From an uncultured Lachnospiraceae bacterium (GTDB lineage Bacteria; Bacillota; Clostridia; Lachnospirales; Lachnospiraceae), in the NCBI GenBank assembly GCA_947177925.1, contig CAMWWJ010000104.1, positions 1 to 10,317 on the forward strand: a stretch of DNA of 10,317 nt, read 5' to 3'. How positions within the stretch are numbered: the first letter of the stretch is position 1; each line of letters starts with the position of its first letter. Positions 1 to 4,883 of the stretch are shown one piece after another. Below the pieces are notes generated by a model. That model did no database searches. It saw nothing but the letters and a program-made list of their open reading frames with translations, and was not told the DNA's origin. A program made the position numbers and the translations under genes.

Positions 1-32
1 ATTTTATAGAAGAACATAAAATATAATTAGTT

Positions 33-70
33 AAAAAGCATTAATGGAAGAGTTTCATTAGTGCTTTTTT
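33..70 (+). terminator. Rho-independent terminator of a gene upstream of the window
   Basis: A left arm starting AAAAAGCATTAATG pairs with a right arm CATTAGTGCTTTTT across a short loop, with one G-T type mismatch, and the right arm runs into a T-rich tail. It most likely ends transcription entering from left of position 1. The stem is AT-rich, so strength is uncertain. Confidence 0.6.
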
Positions 71-105
71 ATAAATAAAAAGAAGGAACACGTTTTTTGT
101 GTTGC

Positions 106-133
106 TTGAAAAAATCAGGAAATTTGATATAAT
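106..133 (+). promoter_or_regulatory. Sigma-70-type promoter with extended -10
   Basis: TTGAAA at 106-111 and TATAAT at 128-133 are separated by 16 bp, and TG at 125-126 gives an extended -10 (TGaTATAAT). It lies 28 bp before a short decayed frame at 161 and about 180 bp before the antitoxin gene. It is the best visible promoter for the toxin-antitoxin pair. Confidence 0.6.
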
Positions 134-160
134 AAAGAATATTCAAGGGAGCGAATCGGA

Positions 161-250
161 ATGGCGAATAATACATATAATATTGAAATGGATAAAAAAG
201 TGATAGTAATATTCGCTAAGAAAATCAAGCATGTATTTATCGCTTCCTGA
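161..250 (+). pseudogene. Short frame resembling a decayed DinJ/RelB antitoxin start
   Basis: A 29-codon frame begins MANNTYNIEMDKKV and has a weak purine-rich site (AAGGGAG) upstream. The opening resembles the usual MANT-x-x-x-I-x-MD start of DinJ/RelB ribbon-helix-helix antitoxins. A later IFAKKI resembles the IFAKKVV segment of the same fold, but the roughly 20 residues normally between them are missing. The frame then stops at 248. A second open frame (210-305, residues LPELPRYMAGG...) overlaps its end and could be out-of-frame continuation. This reads as a remnant antitoxin with an internal deletion just ahead of a YafQ module. The resemblance is from memory of the family, and a chance small ORF cannot be excluded. 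Confidence 0.33.
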
Positions 251-277
251 ATTGCCTAGATATATGGCGGGTGGAAG

Positions 278-292
278 AAACGTAAAACGTTT
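278..292. promoter_or_regulatory. 15-bp palindrome, possible TA operator
   Basis: AAACGT-AAA-ACGTTT is a perfect inverted repeat ending 19 nt before the antitoxin start. Type II antitoxins commonly repress their own operon by binding palindromes near the start. No adjacent -10/-35 pair is obvious here, so operator function is only inferred from position. Confidence 0.3.
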
Positions 293-311
293 GGAAAGAA
301 GGTAGCAGCGT

Positions 312-530
312 ATGAGCGATAGGGAAAGAATGTATCAATTGTTGGACACTGTACCAGATTATAAAATTGGATATGTTGTGGCATATTTGCAGGGCATAAC
401 TGAAGGGGAAGAAGTAAAGCCAAATAAAGAGACTTTAGAGGCATTTGCTGAAGTGGAAGAAATGAAAAAGACAGGATTGGGACAAAAATTTAATAATCTT
501 GATGATTTATGGGCTAGCCTGGAGGAATAA
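312..530 (+). CDS. Antitoxin of a YafQ-family type II toxin-antitoxin module
   Basis: This 72-residue acidic protein is placed two bases before the toxin start, the normal antitoxin-first order. The start is supported by AGAAGG at 297-302, 9 nt upstream. Residues 1-30 (RMYQLLDTVPDYKIGYVVAYLQGI) look helical and resemble small-protein N-termini of the 'LPDDKLEYVLAFLQG' type. They do not resemble the ribbon-helix-helix of DinJ. Residues ~38-72 (ETLEAFAEVEEMKK...NNLDDLWASLEE) resemble the toxin-wrapping tail of DinJ/RelB antitoxins. The expected role is to bind and neutralise the neighbouring RNase and to autorepress. The DNA-binding fold is not evident from sequence. Antitoxin identity rests on context plus the tail and is fairly secure; the subfamily is not. 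Confidence 0.8.
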   Translation: MSDRERMYQLLDTVPDYKIGYVVAYLQGITEGEEVKPNKETLEAFAEVEEMKKTGLGQKFNNLDDLWASLEE

Positions 531-532
531 AA

Positions 533-805
533 ATGCTAAATGTTATTTATTCAGGACGGTTTAAAAAGGATTATAAAAGGTGCCAAAGAAGAGGTTTAGA
601 CATTAGTTTGTTAAAATCTGTCGTCGCCACATTGTCAATTCCGGCAGCATTACCACAGAAGAATCAGGACCATGAACTAAAAGGGAACTATAAAGGACGC
701 AGGGAATGCCATATTGCACCGGATTGGTTATTGATTTATGAGTTTGACGGAAATGACTTGTATTTAGATAGGACGGGAACACATTCCGATTTATTTGATG
801 AATAG
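533..805 (+). CDS. yafQ: YafQ-family mRNA interferase toxin (RelE fold)
   Basis: This 90-residue protein aligns along its length with E. coli YafQ, a ribosome-dependent endoribonuclease that cleaves mRNA in the ribosomal A site. The residues linked to YafQ catalysis are all present: His47 (DHELKG), His60, Asp64 and Trp65 (HIAPDWLLIY), Arg80 and His84 (RTGTHSDLF). They match E. coli numbering with an offset of three. The start is clear: GGAGG at 521-525 inside the antitoxin end, 7 nt spacing, and only 2 nt after the antitoxin stop, which indicates translational coupling. Length is normal for the family and no active-site lesion is seen, so the toxin is predicted functional. Confidence 0.93.
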   Translation: MLNVIYSGRFKKDYKRCQRRGLDISLLKSVVATLSIPAALPQKNQDHELKGNYKGRRECHIAPDWLLIYEFDGNDLYLDRTGTHSDLFDE

Positions 806-949
806 GAGGATAAAGATTACTATACAACGAAAAATGACGTGTTTTGTACTCATTCTGAGATTAGCAAAGTGGAATTGTTAAGAGAAGGTCCATATATTTC
901 ATTATTTCAATCGTGCGGGATGGGATTTGAAAGCATCTACTTTATATAG
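806..949 (+). other. Open frame in phase with the toxin, past its stop codon
   Basis: After the toxin TAG (803-805) the same frame stays open for 47 codons to TAG at 947-949 (…YYTTKNDVFCTHSEIS…). AGGAGG (804-809) overlaps the toxin stop, but no ATG, GTG or TTG lies at a useful distance in this frame. It could be the remnant of a third gene or a chance frame. No family was recognised, and it overlaps the terminator stem. Confidence 0.2.
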
Positions 950-961
950 TAGGTGCTTTTG
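929..961 (+). terminator. Rho-independent terminator of the toxin-antitoxin operon
   Basis: The arms GAAAGCATCTACT and AGTAGGTGCTTTT pair with one G-T mismatch around a short TTATAT loop and end in a T run. The position 124 bp after the toxin stop fits termination of the TA transcript. Confidence 0.7.
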
Positions 962-1014
962 CATTTTATTTTTGGGTGGAATTTTGACGAAAAACGAATT
1001 TTGATAATTGAATG

Positions 1015-1110
1015 ATGGCGGTTGGTGTGGTACAAGAAATTATACATTTAATAGTAGGTGCATGTAATGAATTGGATGTAGAAAAGAATTTCAATCAAGG
1101 GAAGTTTTGA
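1015..1110 (+). CDS. Doubtful small protein, 31 residues
   Basis: ATG 1015 opens MAVGVVQEIIHLIVGACNEL and ends at TGA 1108-1110. Residues 4-17 are hydrophobic. No convincing ribosome site precedes it and no family was recognised. It could be a fragment of a longer decayed gene that includes the frame at 1129. Confidence 0.15.
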   Translation: MAVGVVQEIIHLIVGACNELDVEKNFNQGKF

Positions 1111-1128
1111 TTTCTCCATTTTTATTTA

Positions 1129-1272
1129 ATGATGAAATTGTGGATTATATATGACTTAGGACAAAAGGATATATTTGGAATAATTGCATCCCTAATTTCA
1201 AGTGTTATATGGGAGAGTAGATACTTCTTATGGGAAAAAGTAATGTATTATTTATTAAAAATAATGCATTAG
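1129..1272 (+). CDS. Possible small hydrophobic/amphipathic protein, 47 residues
   Basis: A frame from tandem ATG codons (1129 and 1132) encodes a peptide with a hydrophobic stretch (DIFGIIASLISSVIW) and an aromatic, basic C-terminus (YFLWEKVMYYLLKIMH). It stops 8 bp before a terminator-like hairpin, as a real gene might. Against it: no Shine-Dalgarno sequence, unusual AT-rich codon use and no recognised family. It may be a small membrane-associated peptide or a decayed C-terminus. Confidence 0.22.
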   Translation: MMKLWIIYDLGQKDIFGIIASLISSVIWESRYFLWEKVMYYLLKIMH

Positions 1273-1280
1273 TATTTTAA

Positions 1281-1314
1281 CCAGCCATCAATTCAAAGTG
1301 GCTGCTATTTTTTT
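1281..1314 (+). terminator. Terminator-like hairpin
   Basis: CAGCCA (1282-1287) pairs with TGGCTG (1299-1304) around an 11-nt loop, followed by CTATTTTTTT. It lies just after the small frame ending at 1272. The stem is short but the T tract is good. Confidence 0.5.
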
Positions 1315-1468
1315 GCCTCAAAACAAGAATATATGTTCTGAAAAGTACTGGCGAAATAGAGAAAAGGGATAAAATATAGAATATAAGTTTGAGGAAAATG
1401 ATTTAAGTACAAGATATTTTAAAGACAGCCTCGCTATAATGGAATCGAGGCATGTTCTATTTTGGGGA

Positions 1469-1497
1469 TTGACAGAATGGTTTAAAAAATGTAAACT
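1469..1497 (+). promoter_or_regulatory. Promoter of the BlaI-type repressor operon
   Basis: TTGACA (1469-1474) is a consensus -35. Exactly 17 bp downstream lies TAAACT (1492-1497), a moderate -10. The -10 is inside the right arm of palindrome 1480-1496, so repressor binding would block RNA polymerase. Confidence 0.65.
1480..1496. promoter_or_regulatory. Palindromic operator 1 (BlaI-type)
   Basis: GTTTAAAAAATGTAAAC is a 17-bp inverted repeat (arms GTTTA/TAAAC). It matches operator 2 at 14 of 17 positions and overlaps the promoter spacer and -10. BlaI/MecI dimers bind such symmetric sites. The assignment to the adjacent repressor is inferred from position and duplication. Confidence 0.6.
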
Positions 1498-1505
1498 AAA
1501 TGGAA

Positions 1506-1522
1506 GTTTAAAAGTTTTAAAC
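1506..1522. promoter_or_regulatory. Palindromic operator 2 (BlaI-type)
   Basis: GTTTAAAAGTTTTAAAC is a perfect 17-bp palindrome centred 26 bp after operator 1 and 30 bp before the repressor start. Two sites about 2.5 helical turns apart suggest two repressor dimers acting together on one promoter. Confidence 0.62.
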
Positions 1523-1551
1523 CAACATTGAAGAAAGGGCAGGAATGGTAA

Positions 1552-1914
1552 ATGATCATATACATAATGACAGAAGCAGAAATGCAGCTTGCGGATATTA
1601 TATGGGAGCATGAGCCTGTAGGGAGCGGTGAGCTGGTCCGGCTTGCTGCAGGGAAGCTGAACTGGAAAAAGTCAACCACCTATACAGTACTTCGCAAAAT
1701 CTGTAAAAACGATATTTTTCAAAATGAGAATGCCCGTGTGGTTTCTAAAATGAGCAGAGAAGAGTATGCCAGAAGAAAGGGAGAACGGTATCTGGCAGAA
1801 AACTATAACAGTTCCCTGCCTGGCTTCGTGGCTGCCTTCTTGAAGCAGAAGAAACTGGACAAAGAGGAAATTGAAGAACTGGCAAGAATGATTGATGAGT
1901 ATAGGGATAATTAG
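1552..1914 (+). CDS. BlaI/MecI/CopY-family transcriptional repressor
   Basis: This 120-residue protein has the BlaI/MecI pattern. A winged helix occupies about residues 7-70, with MTEAEMQLADIIWEHEP at the start and WKKSTTYTVLRKI (residues 38-50) as the recognition helix. A C-terminal dimerisation region follows (KLDKEEIEELARMIDEY). Family members repress beta-lactam or cell-envelope stress genes until a BlaR1/MecR1 sensor-protease triggers their cleavage. In S. aureus BlaI the cut is N101-F102. The comparable spot here appears to be A95-F96, so the Asn is not kept. The start at 1552 is favoured by AGGA at 1541-1544 (7-nt spacing); the more family-like Met at 1567 has no ribosome site. Two palindromes upstream suggest autorepression. 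No intact BlaR1 follows. The target gene is probably the lipoprotein downstream. Confidence 0.88.
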   Translation: MIIYIMTEAEMQLADIIWEHEPVGSGELVRLAAGKLNWKKSTTYTVLRKICKNDIFQNENARVVSKMSREEYARRKGERYLAENYNSSLPGFVAAFLKQKKLDKEEIEELARMIDEYRDN

Positions 1915-1928
1915 GAGGAACAGAGGGG

Positions 1929-2257
1929 GTGGCAGAGTTTTCCATTGCGCAGAAAGAGGATATAGGAGAGACGGCAGCAACGGAGGCGCCGGAAGAACTC
2001 CAGAAAGCTTATAGCAGTTGGATGTTCCTGAGAATATGGAGAGTATGGAAGATGGTGAGCTGGCAGCCTGGTTTCTGAAACGCAACGTCATTTATCAGGG
2101 GGAAGAGCTTTCAGGCGTAACAGAACTCCTCCCGTATCAGAAGGAATGGATCAGAGTGATGACAGTGGACGGAAGCTTTTATGAGGTAACACTGGATCGG
2201 AAAATTAACGGAGTGAGCAATATTTACGGACCTTATCCGGAAGGATTTGAGCATTAG
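1929..2257 (+). pseudogene. Frameshifted remnant between repressor and lipoprotein, possibly BlaR1-derived
   Basis: A strong ribosome site (AGGAGG 1913-1918, overlapping the repressor stop) leads to GTG 1929, 10 nt on. This frame reads VAEFSIAQKEDIGETAATEA... and then loses sense, ending at 2078. From about 2015 a different frame carries the plausible protein (LDVPENMESMEDGELAAWFL... to PYPEGFEH, stop 2255-2257). Joining the two near 2012-2020 needs a single-base (-1) shift, and no slippery heptamer is visible in the overlap. The joined product of ~109 residues has no membrane segments. BlaI genes are normally followed by an M56 BlaR1 metallopeptidase, and V/MAEF is a plausible BlaR1 start, so an internally deleted, frameshifted BlaR1 is one reading. 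The C-terminal part alone (TTG 2018) could still be translated. Family not recognised with certainty. Confidence 0.45.
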
Positions 2258-2290
2258 TTCTCATAAGAGCAGGAGGAAGAGGGAGAAAAT

Positions 2291-3907
2291 ATGAGAAAAA
2301 AACAATTTGCAGGAATACTATTGGCGGCAGGGATGCTGTTGGCAACAGGATGTGGCGGAAAAATAGAAAATACGGAGACCGGACAGAAAGGGCAGGAGGC
2401 ACTTGAGGCTGGTGAAGAAACCGGAGAAGAAAAGGAAAACAAGGAAGAAGCAGAGGGAGAAGAAAATCCCGGACAGTCAAGTGATGAGAATGCATTTGCT
2501 TCTGGCTGTACATTTAGCTGGGAGGAATTCACCATATCCATACCGGATTCATGGGAAGGCAAATATCAGATTGAACAGGTAGAAGAAGGATTTTGCCTGA
2601 TACAGACGGCATCTCATGAGAAGATGGAAGGCATGGGCTTCCTTTGTGGATTTTACCGGGCAGACGGAATGTTGCTGGATGTACCGGGAGCTACCGCATT
2701 AGCATATACGGATACACAGACTTACTATATGGTAGAACCTACGGATGTGTCCTTTTACTACGAAGATGAAGAAATAAGCAAAGAATATTGTGAAATGGCT
2801 GGACTGGTATGGGCAGTTGCTGCAACCATGAAAATTGATAAAGAGGGAGTGCAGTACAATCCGGATGAGTTTATACTGCCTTTAGGCAGTACCGTATTGT
2901 TAAAAGAGGATGATTTATTAAATTTTTCTGATAATGAGCTGTCAATTGCCAGAAATGAGATATATGCAAGACACGGACGGCAATTTGCTGACAGCCGCCT
3001 TCAGAATTATTTCGATACTTGTAGCTGGTATGAAGGGACCATATCTCCTGATGAATTTGATGAAGCAGTGCTGAATCAAATCGAGCAGGATAATCTGCAG
3101 ATTATAAAAAAAGCGGAAGAAGCATATCGAACAGAGCACCCATATCCAAAGCAATATAGTGTTAACAGTAAAGTAGAAGAGGACCTGGATGGAGACGGCA
3201 GGGCAGAAGAAATCCAGTACAGCCTGAAGGAAGCAGGAGAACAGGAAAAGTACAGTGGCATGCTCATAATTGACGAACAGGAATATAAGCTGGAAGATTA
3301 CAATATTCATCTGGAAGATCCGGTAAAGGATGTATTTTATGTGACAAATATTGTTGAAGCCTGGTATGCTGAAGAAGAGGAAGAGCTGGAGATTGCTGTT
3401 TTGGATCATGGTTCCGGCAATGATCCGGTCACATACTTTTTTGCTTATAAAGGAGAGCTTTCCTATATAGGAAGTGTAGAGGGATTTCCCTTTAAGCAGG
3501 AATCCGGCTATAACGGCTTTAGCATCAATGCAGATGTAACCGGAGAAAAACGCCTGAACCTGCCGCATATCTGTTATGGTTATGGAAGCTGGTGGTATAA
3601 TCCGGATAACCGGAAGCTTGAGGAACAGAAAATTGGCTATTATCGTCTGGTGCCGGAAGGTTCCCATCAGTTATATGAAGATTTAACTGCTTATGTGAAT
3701 GCGGATGAAAAAGGAGATAAAACAGTCATTCCGGCTCAGGAGAAGGTATTCTTTCAGGAAGTATACACGGAAAATGGGGAAGATGGATGGGTTTTAGTAA
3801 AGGGAAAGGATGGCAGCAAAGGCTATATCCATATTGTGGATGGTAAAATAGACGAACTTTCCAAGGAAATGGAAGAAGTATTTTCGGATATGAATCTTTC
3901 CCAATAA
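2291..3907 (+). CDS. Secreted lipoprotein with YARHG domain
   Basis: This 538-residue protein starts with a lipoprotein signal (MRKKQFAGILLAAGMLLATGC, lipidated Cys21). An acidic low-complexity linker follows (about residues 28-70, rich in Glu/Gly), so it is expected to be anchored outside the membrane. Residues ~70-185 form an unrecognised globular region. Residues ~205-270 match the YARHG domain (LSIARNEIYARHGRQF, Tyr225 onward, then a YF...WY segment), an extracellular domain of unknown function found in Firmicute lipoproteins and peptidases. Asp298 begins DLDGDGRAEEI, an EF-hand/FG-GAP-like Ca-binding loop. The end (residues ~475-520, with DGWVLVKG around Trp500 and GYIHIV) looks like an SH3b-type fold. 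The start is set by AGGAGG at 2271-2276 plus GAGGGA nearer the ATG. It sits last in the BlaI unit and is the likely regulated target, suggesting a role in envelope stress sensing or response. Precise function unknown. Confidence 0.85.
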   Translation: MRKKQFAGILLAAGMLLATGCGGKIENTETGQKGQEALEAGEETGEEKENKEEAEGEENPGQSSDENAFASGCTFSWEEFTISIPDSWEGKYQIEQVEEGFCLIQTASHEKMEGMGFLCGFYRADGMLLDVPGATALAYTDTQTYYMVEPTDVSFYYEDEEISKEYCEMAGLVWAVAATMKIDKEGVQYNPDEFILPLGSTVLLKEDDLLNFSDNELSIARNEIYARHGRQFADSRLQNYFDTCSWYEGTISPDEFDEAVLNQIEQDNLQIIKKAEEAYRTEHPYPKQYSVNSKVEEDLDGDGRAEEIQYSLKEAGEQEKYSGMLIIDEQEYKLEDYNIHLEDPVKDVFYVTNIVEAWYAEEEEELEIAVLDHGSGNDPVTYFFAYKGELSYIGSVEGFPFKQESGYNGFSINADVTGEKRLNLPHICYGYGSWWYNPDNRKLEEQKIGYYRLVPEGSHQLYEDLTAYVNADEKGDKTVIPAQEKVFFQEVYTENGEDGWVLVKGKDGSKGYIHIVDGKIDELSKEMEEVFSDMNLSQ

Positions 3908-3979
3908 TATAAAAACAGAAAAAAATAACCGAAATTTTCGTTCAGTCCTAAATAAAAGAAATAAAAATCCGATATAAAC

Positions 3980-3999
3980 AATGAGGATGTGTCCTCATT
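3980..3999 (+). promoter_or_regulatory. Leader hairpin before the ABC-F stump
   Basis: AATGAGGA and TCCTCATT form a perfect 8-bp stem with a TGTG loop. It opens a chain of hairpins and has ATG codons at 3981 and 3987 in frame with the downstream ABC-F remnant. No T tract follows, so it is not a terminator itself. Confidence 0.45.
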
Positions 4000-4010
4000 A
4001 CTATTCATAC

Positions 4011-4067
4011 AGCAATCGCAGGCTGAAGAGTCTTCAGGATGATTTCAGCCTGTGGATTGCTATTTTT
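4011..4067 (+). terminator. Long terminator/attenuator hairpin
   Basis: AGCAATC (4011-4017) pairs with GATTGCT (4055-4061), and CAGGCTGAA (4019-4027) pairs with TTCAGCCTG (4044-4052), giving a 16-bp stem with a small internal loop, followed by ATTTTT. A competing perfect palindrome, CTGAAGAGTCTTCAG (4023-4037), uses the 3' part of the left arm, so the two folds exclude each other. It ends immediately at ATG 4068 of the ABC-F remnant. Ribosome-mediated attenuation is known upstream of antibiotic-resistance ABC-F genes. Here it may also serve as the terminator for the lipoprotein gene ending at 3907. Confidence 0.65.
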
Positions 4068-4259
4068 ATGCTATTGCCAGGAAAAGGAATCAAAAAAGAG
4101 TTTGGAATCCAGACAGTTTTGGATATTGATAAGATTGAAATTATGGAAGGTGCCAGAATCGGTCTGGTAGGCAGGAATGGAATCGGGAAGACCACATTGC
4201 TTTCCGTTTTGGCAGGAAACATGAAAGCGGAAAGATATTTAAAAATGCGGTTTTCCTGA
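4068..4259 (+). pseudogene. 5' stump of an ABC-F family ATPase
   Basis: From ATG 4068 the frame encodes MLLPGKGIKKEFGIQTVLDI..., then GARIGLVGRNGIGKTTLLSVLAG, which is the Walker A P-loop (GRNGIGKT) and its setting as found in ABC-F proteins (ribosome-associated ATPases, some giving ribosome-protection antibiotic resistance). The frame ends at TGA 4257-4259, about 63 codons in, with an unrelated tail (RYLKMRFS). Full-length members have about 500 residues and two ATPase domains, so signature, Walker B and the second domain are absent. There is no ribosome site before 4068. The open frame extends back to 3981 through the hairpins without a stop. It is a deletion remnant. Whether the original start was at 4068 is uncertain. 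Confidence 0.75.
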
Positions 4260-4310
4260 AAAGAAATTTATGATAAACTATGTATAAAATAAAGCAATCA
4301 GATAAGGAGA

Positions 4311-4841
4311 ATGACCGTGGAAGTAAGAGGACAGGATGGCTGCTATTTTTATATAAGACCTCAGGAAGAGGAAAAATCCATAGAGGAATACGGAGAATGC
4401 CTGAAAATGTTAAAGGAAAACTCCATCAGGCAGGAGGAAAAATATCTTGCCATTGCAAAAGGAATGAAAGTGCTGATCATTGAGGATAATATTGCATGTC
4501 AGAAGTTGATTTCAGCTTATTTAAAAACTATGGGCATTAAAAGCATCAGCATGAGAAGCGGCGGGGAAGCAATCAAGTATATGCAGTCGGAGACATGTGA
4601 TCTTGTTTTGGTGGATCAGATCCTGCCGGATATGGAAGGGACGGATATTGTTAAAATGCTTAGAAAAAAAAGTGCATTGGAAGACAGCTTTCCTCCTGTT
4701 ATCATGATGGTCTCATACGAAAGGTCTGATATGGAAAAGCTATTAAAAGAAAGCGGCATTCTGGATTATATGATAAAGCCTATTGATATCAGGGAAATAA
4801 AAAGAGTGATACTGACTTATCAAAGAAAAGAGACAGGCTGA
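4311..4841 (+). CDS. Response-regulator receiver-domain protein, perhaps the tail of a hybrid histidine kinase
   Basis: Residues 52-170 (counted from 4311) form a CheY-like receiver: MKVLIIEDN with acidic Glu58/Asp59, phosphoacceptor Asp102 in LVLVDQILPDMEG, Ser135 at the switch position and Lys156 in MIKPID. All key residues are present, so phosphotransfer competence is expected. There is no output domain. The first ~20 residues (VEVRGQDGCYFYIRP) resemble the last strand of a HATPase domain (…S.FYF.LP), followed by a helical linker (21-51). This suggests the C-terminus of a hybrid sensor kinase whose front was lost together with the rest of the ABC-F gene. Start choice: AAGGAG at 4304-4309 is only 1 nt from ATG 4311 but 7 nt from in-frame GTG 4317, making 4317 the better initiation codon. 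No cognate kinase is seen in the window. Confidence 0.8.
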   Translation: MTVEVRGQDGCYFYIRPQEEEKSIEEYGECLKMLKENSIRQEEKYLAIAKGMKVLIIEDNIACQKLISAYLKTMGIKSISMRSGGEAIKYMQSETCDLVLVDQILPDMEGTDIVKMLRKKSALEDSFPPVIMMVSYERSDMEKLLKESGILDYMIKPIDIREIKRVILTYQRKETG

Positions 4842-4883
4842 TAAATGCTGAAGAGTTAAATAGGATGAAAAAGGAAAGAAAAG

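Larger units (their letters stand above)
962..1468. other. AT-rich, gene-poor spacer
   Basis: About 500 bp with no recognisable gene. It holds two small open frames (1015-1110, 1129-1272), one terminator-like hairpin (1281-1314), a GCCTCG...CGAGGC hairpin (arms 1428-1433 and 1446-1451) and part of a third open frame (1373-1531). Composition is clearly AT-richer than the genes to the right, consistent with degraded or acquired DNA. Confidence 0.5.
1373..1531 (+). other. Open frame overlapping the blaI promoter region
   Basis: A 52-codon stop-free frame (…RYFKDSLAIMESRHVLFWGLTE…) runs to TGA 1529-1531. The only internal ATG is at 1439. It covers the promoter and both palindromes, so it is probably not expressed as such. 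It may be the end of a decayed gene on which the regulatory region was built. No family was recognised. Confidence 0.15.

Noticed and set aside
1428..1451. GCCTCG...CGAGGC hairpin as a terminator
   Set aside because: It has only a 6-bp stem with a 12-nt loop and an interrupted T-rich tail (ATGTTCTATTTT), and no convincing gene ends before it.
2942..3667. A 241-codon open frame on the minus strand
   Set aside because: It lies wholly inside the lipoprotein gene, has low-complexity hydrophobic composition typical of antisense frames, and has no ribosome site or family resemblance.
3930..3940. CGAAATTTTCG palindrome after the lipoprotein gene, as a terminator
   Set aside because: The stem is only 5 bp and there is no T run on the plus strand after it. 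The stronger candidate is the hairpin at 4011-4067.
3973..3978. TATAAA as the -10 of a promoter for the ABC-F leader
   Set aside because: No -35-like element lies 16-18 bp upstream, and AT-rich DNA yields such boxes by chance.
4280..4483. A 67-codon plus-strand frame overlapping the receiver gene
   Set aside because: It overlaps the start of a clearly real receiver gene in another frame and shows no family features.
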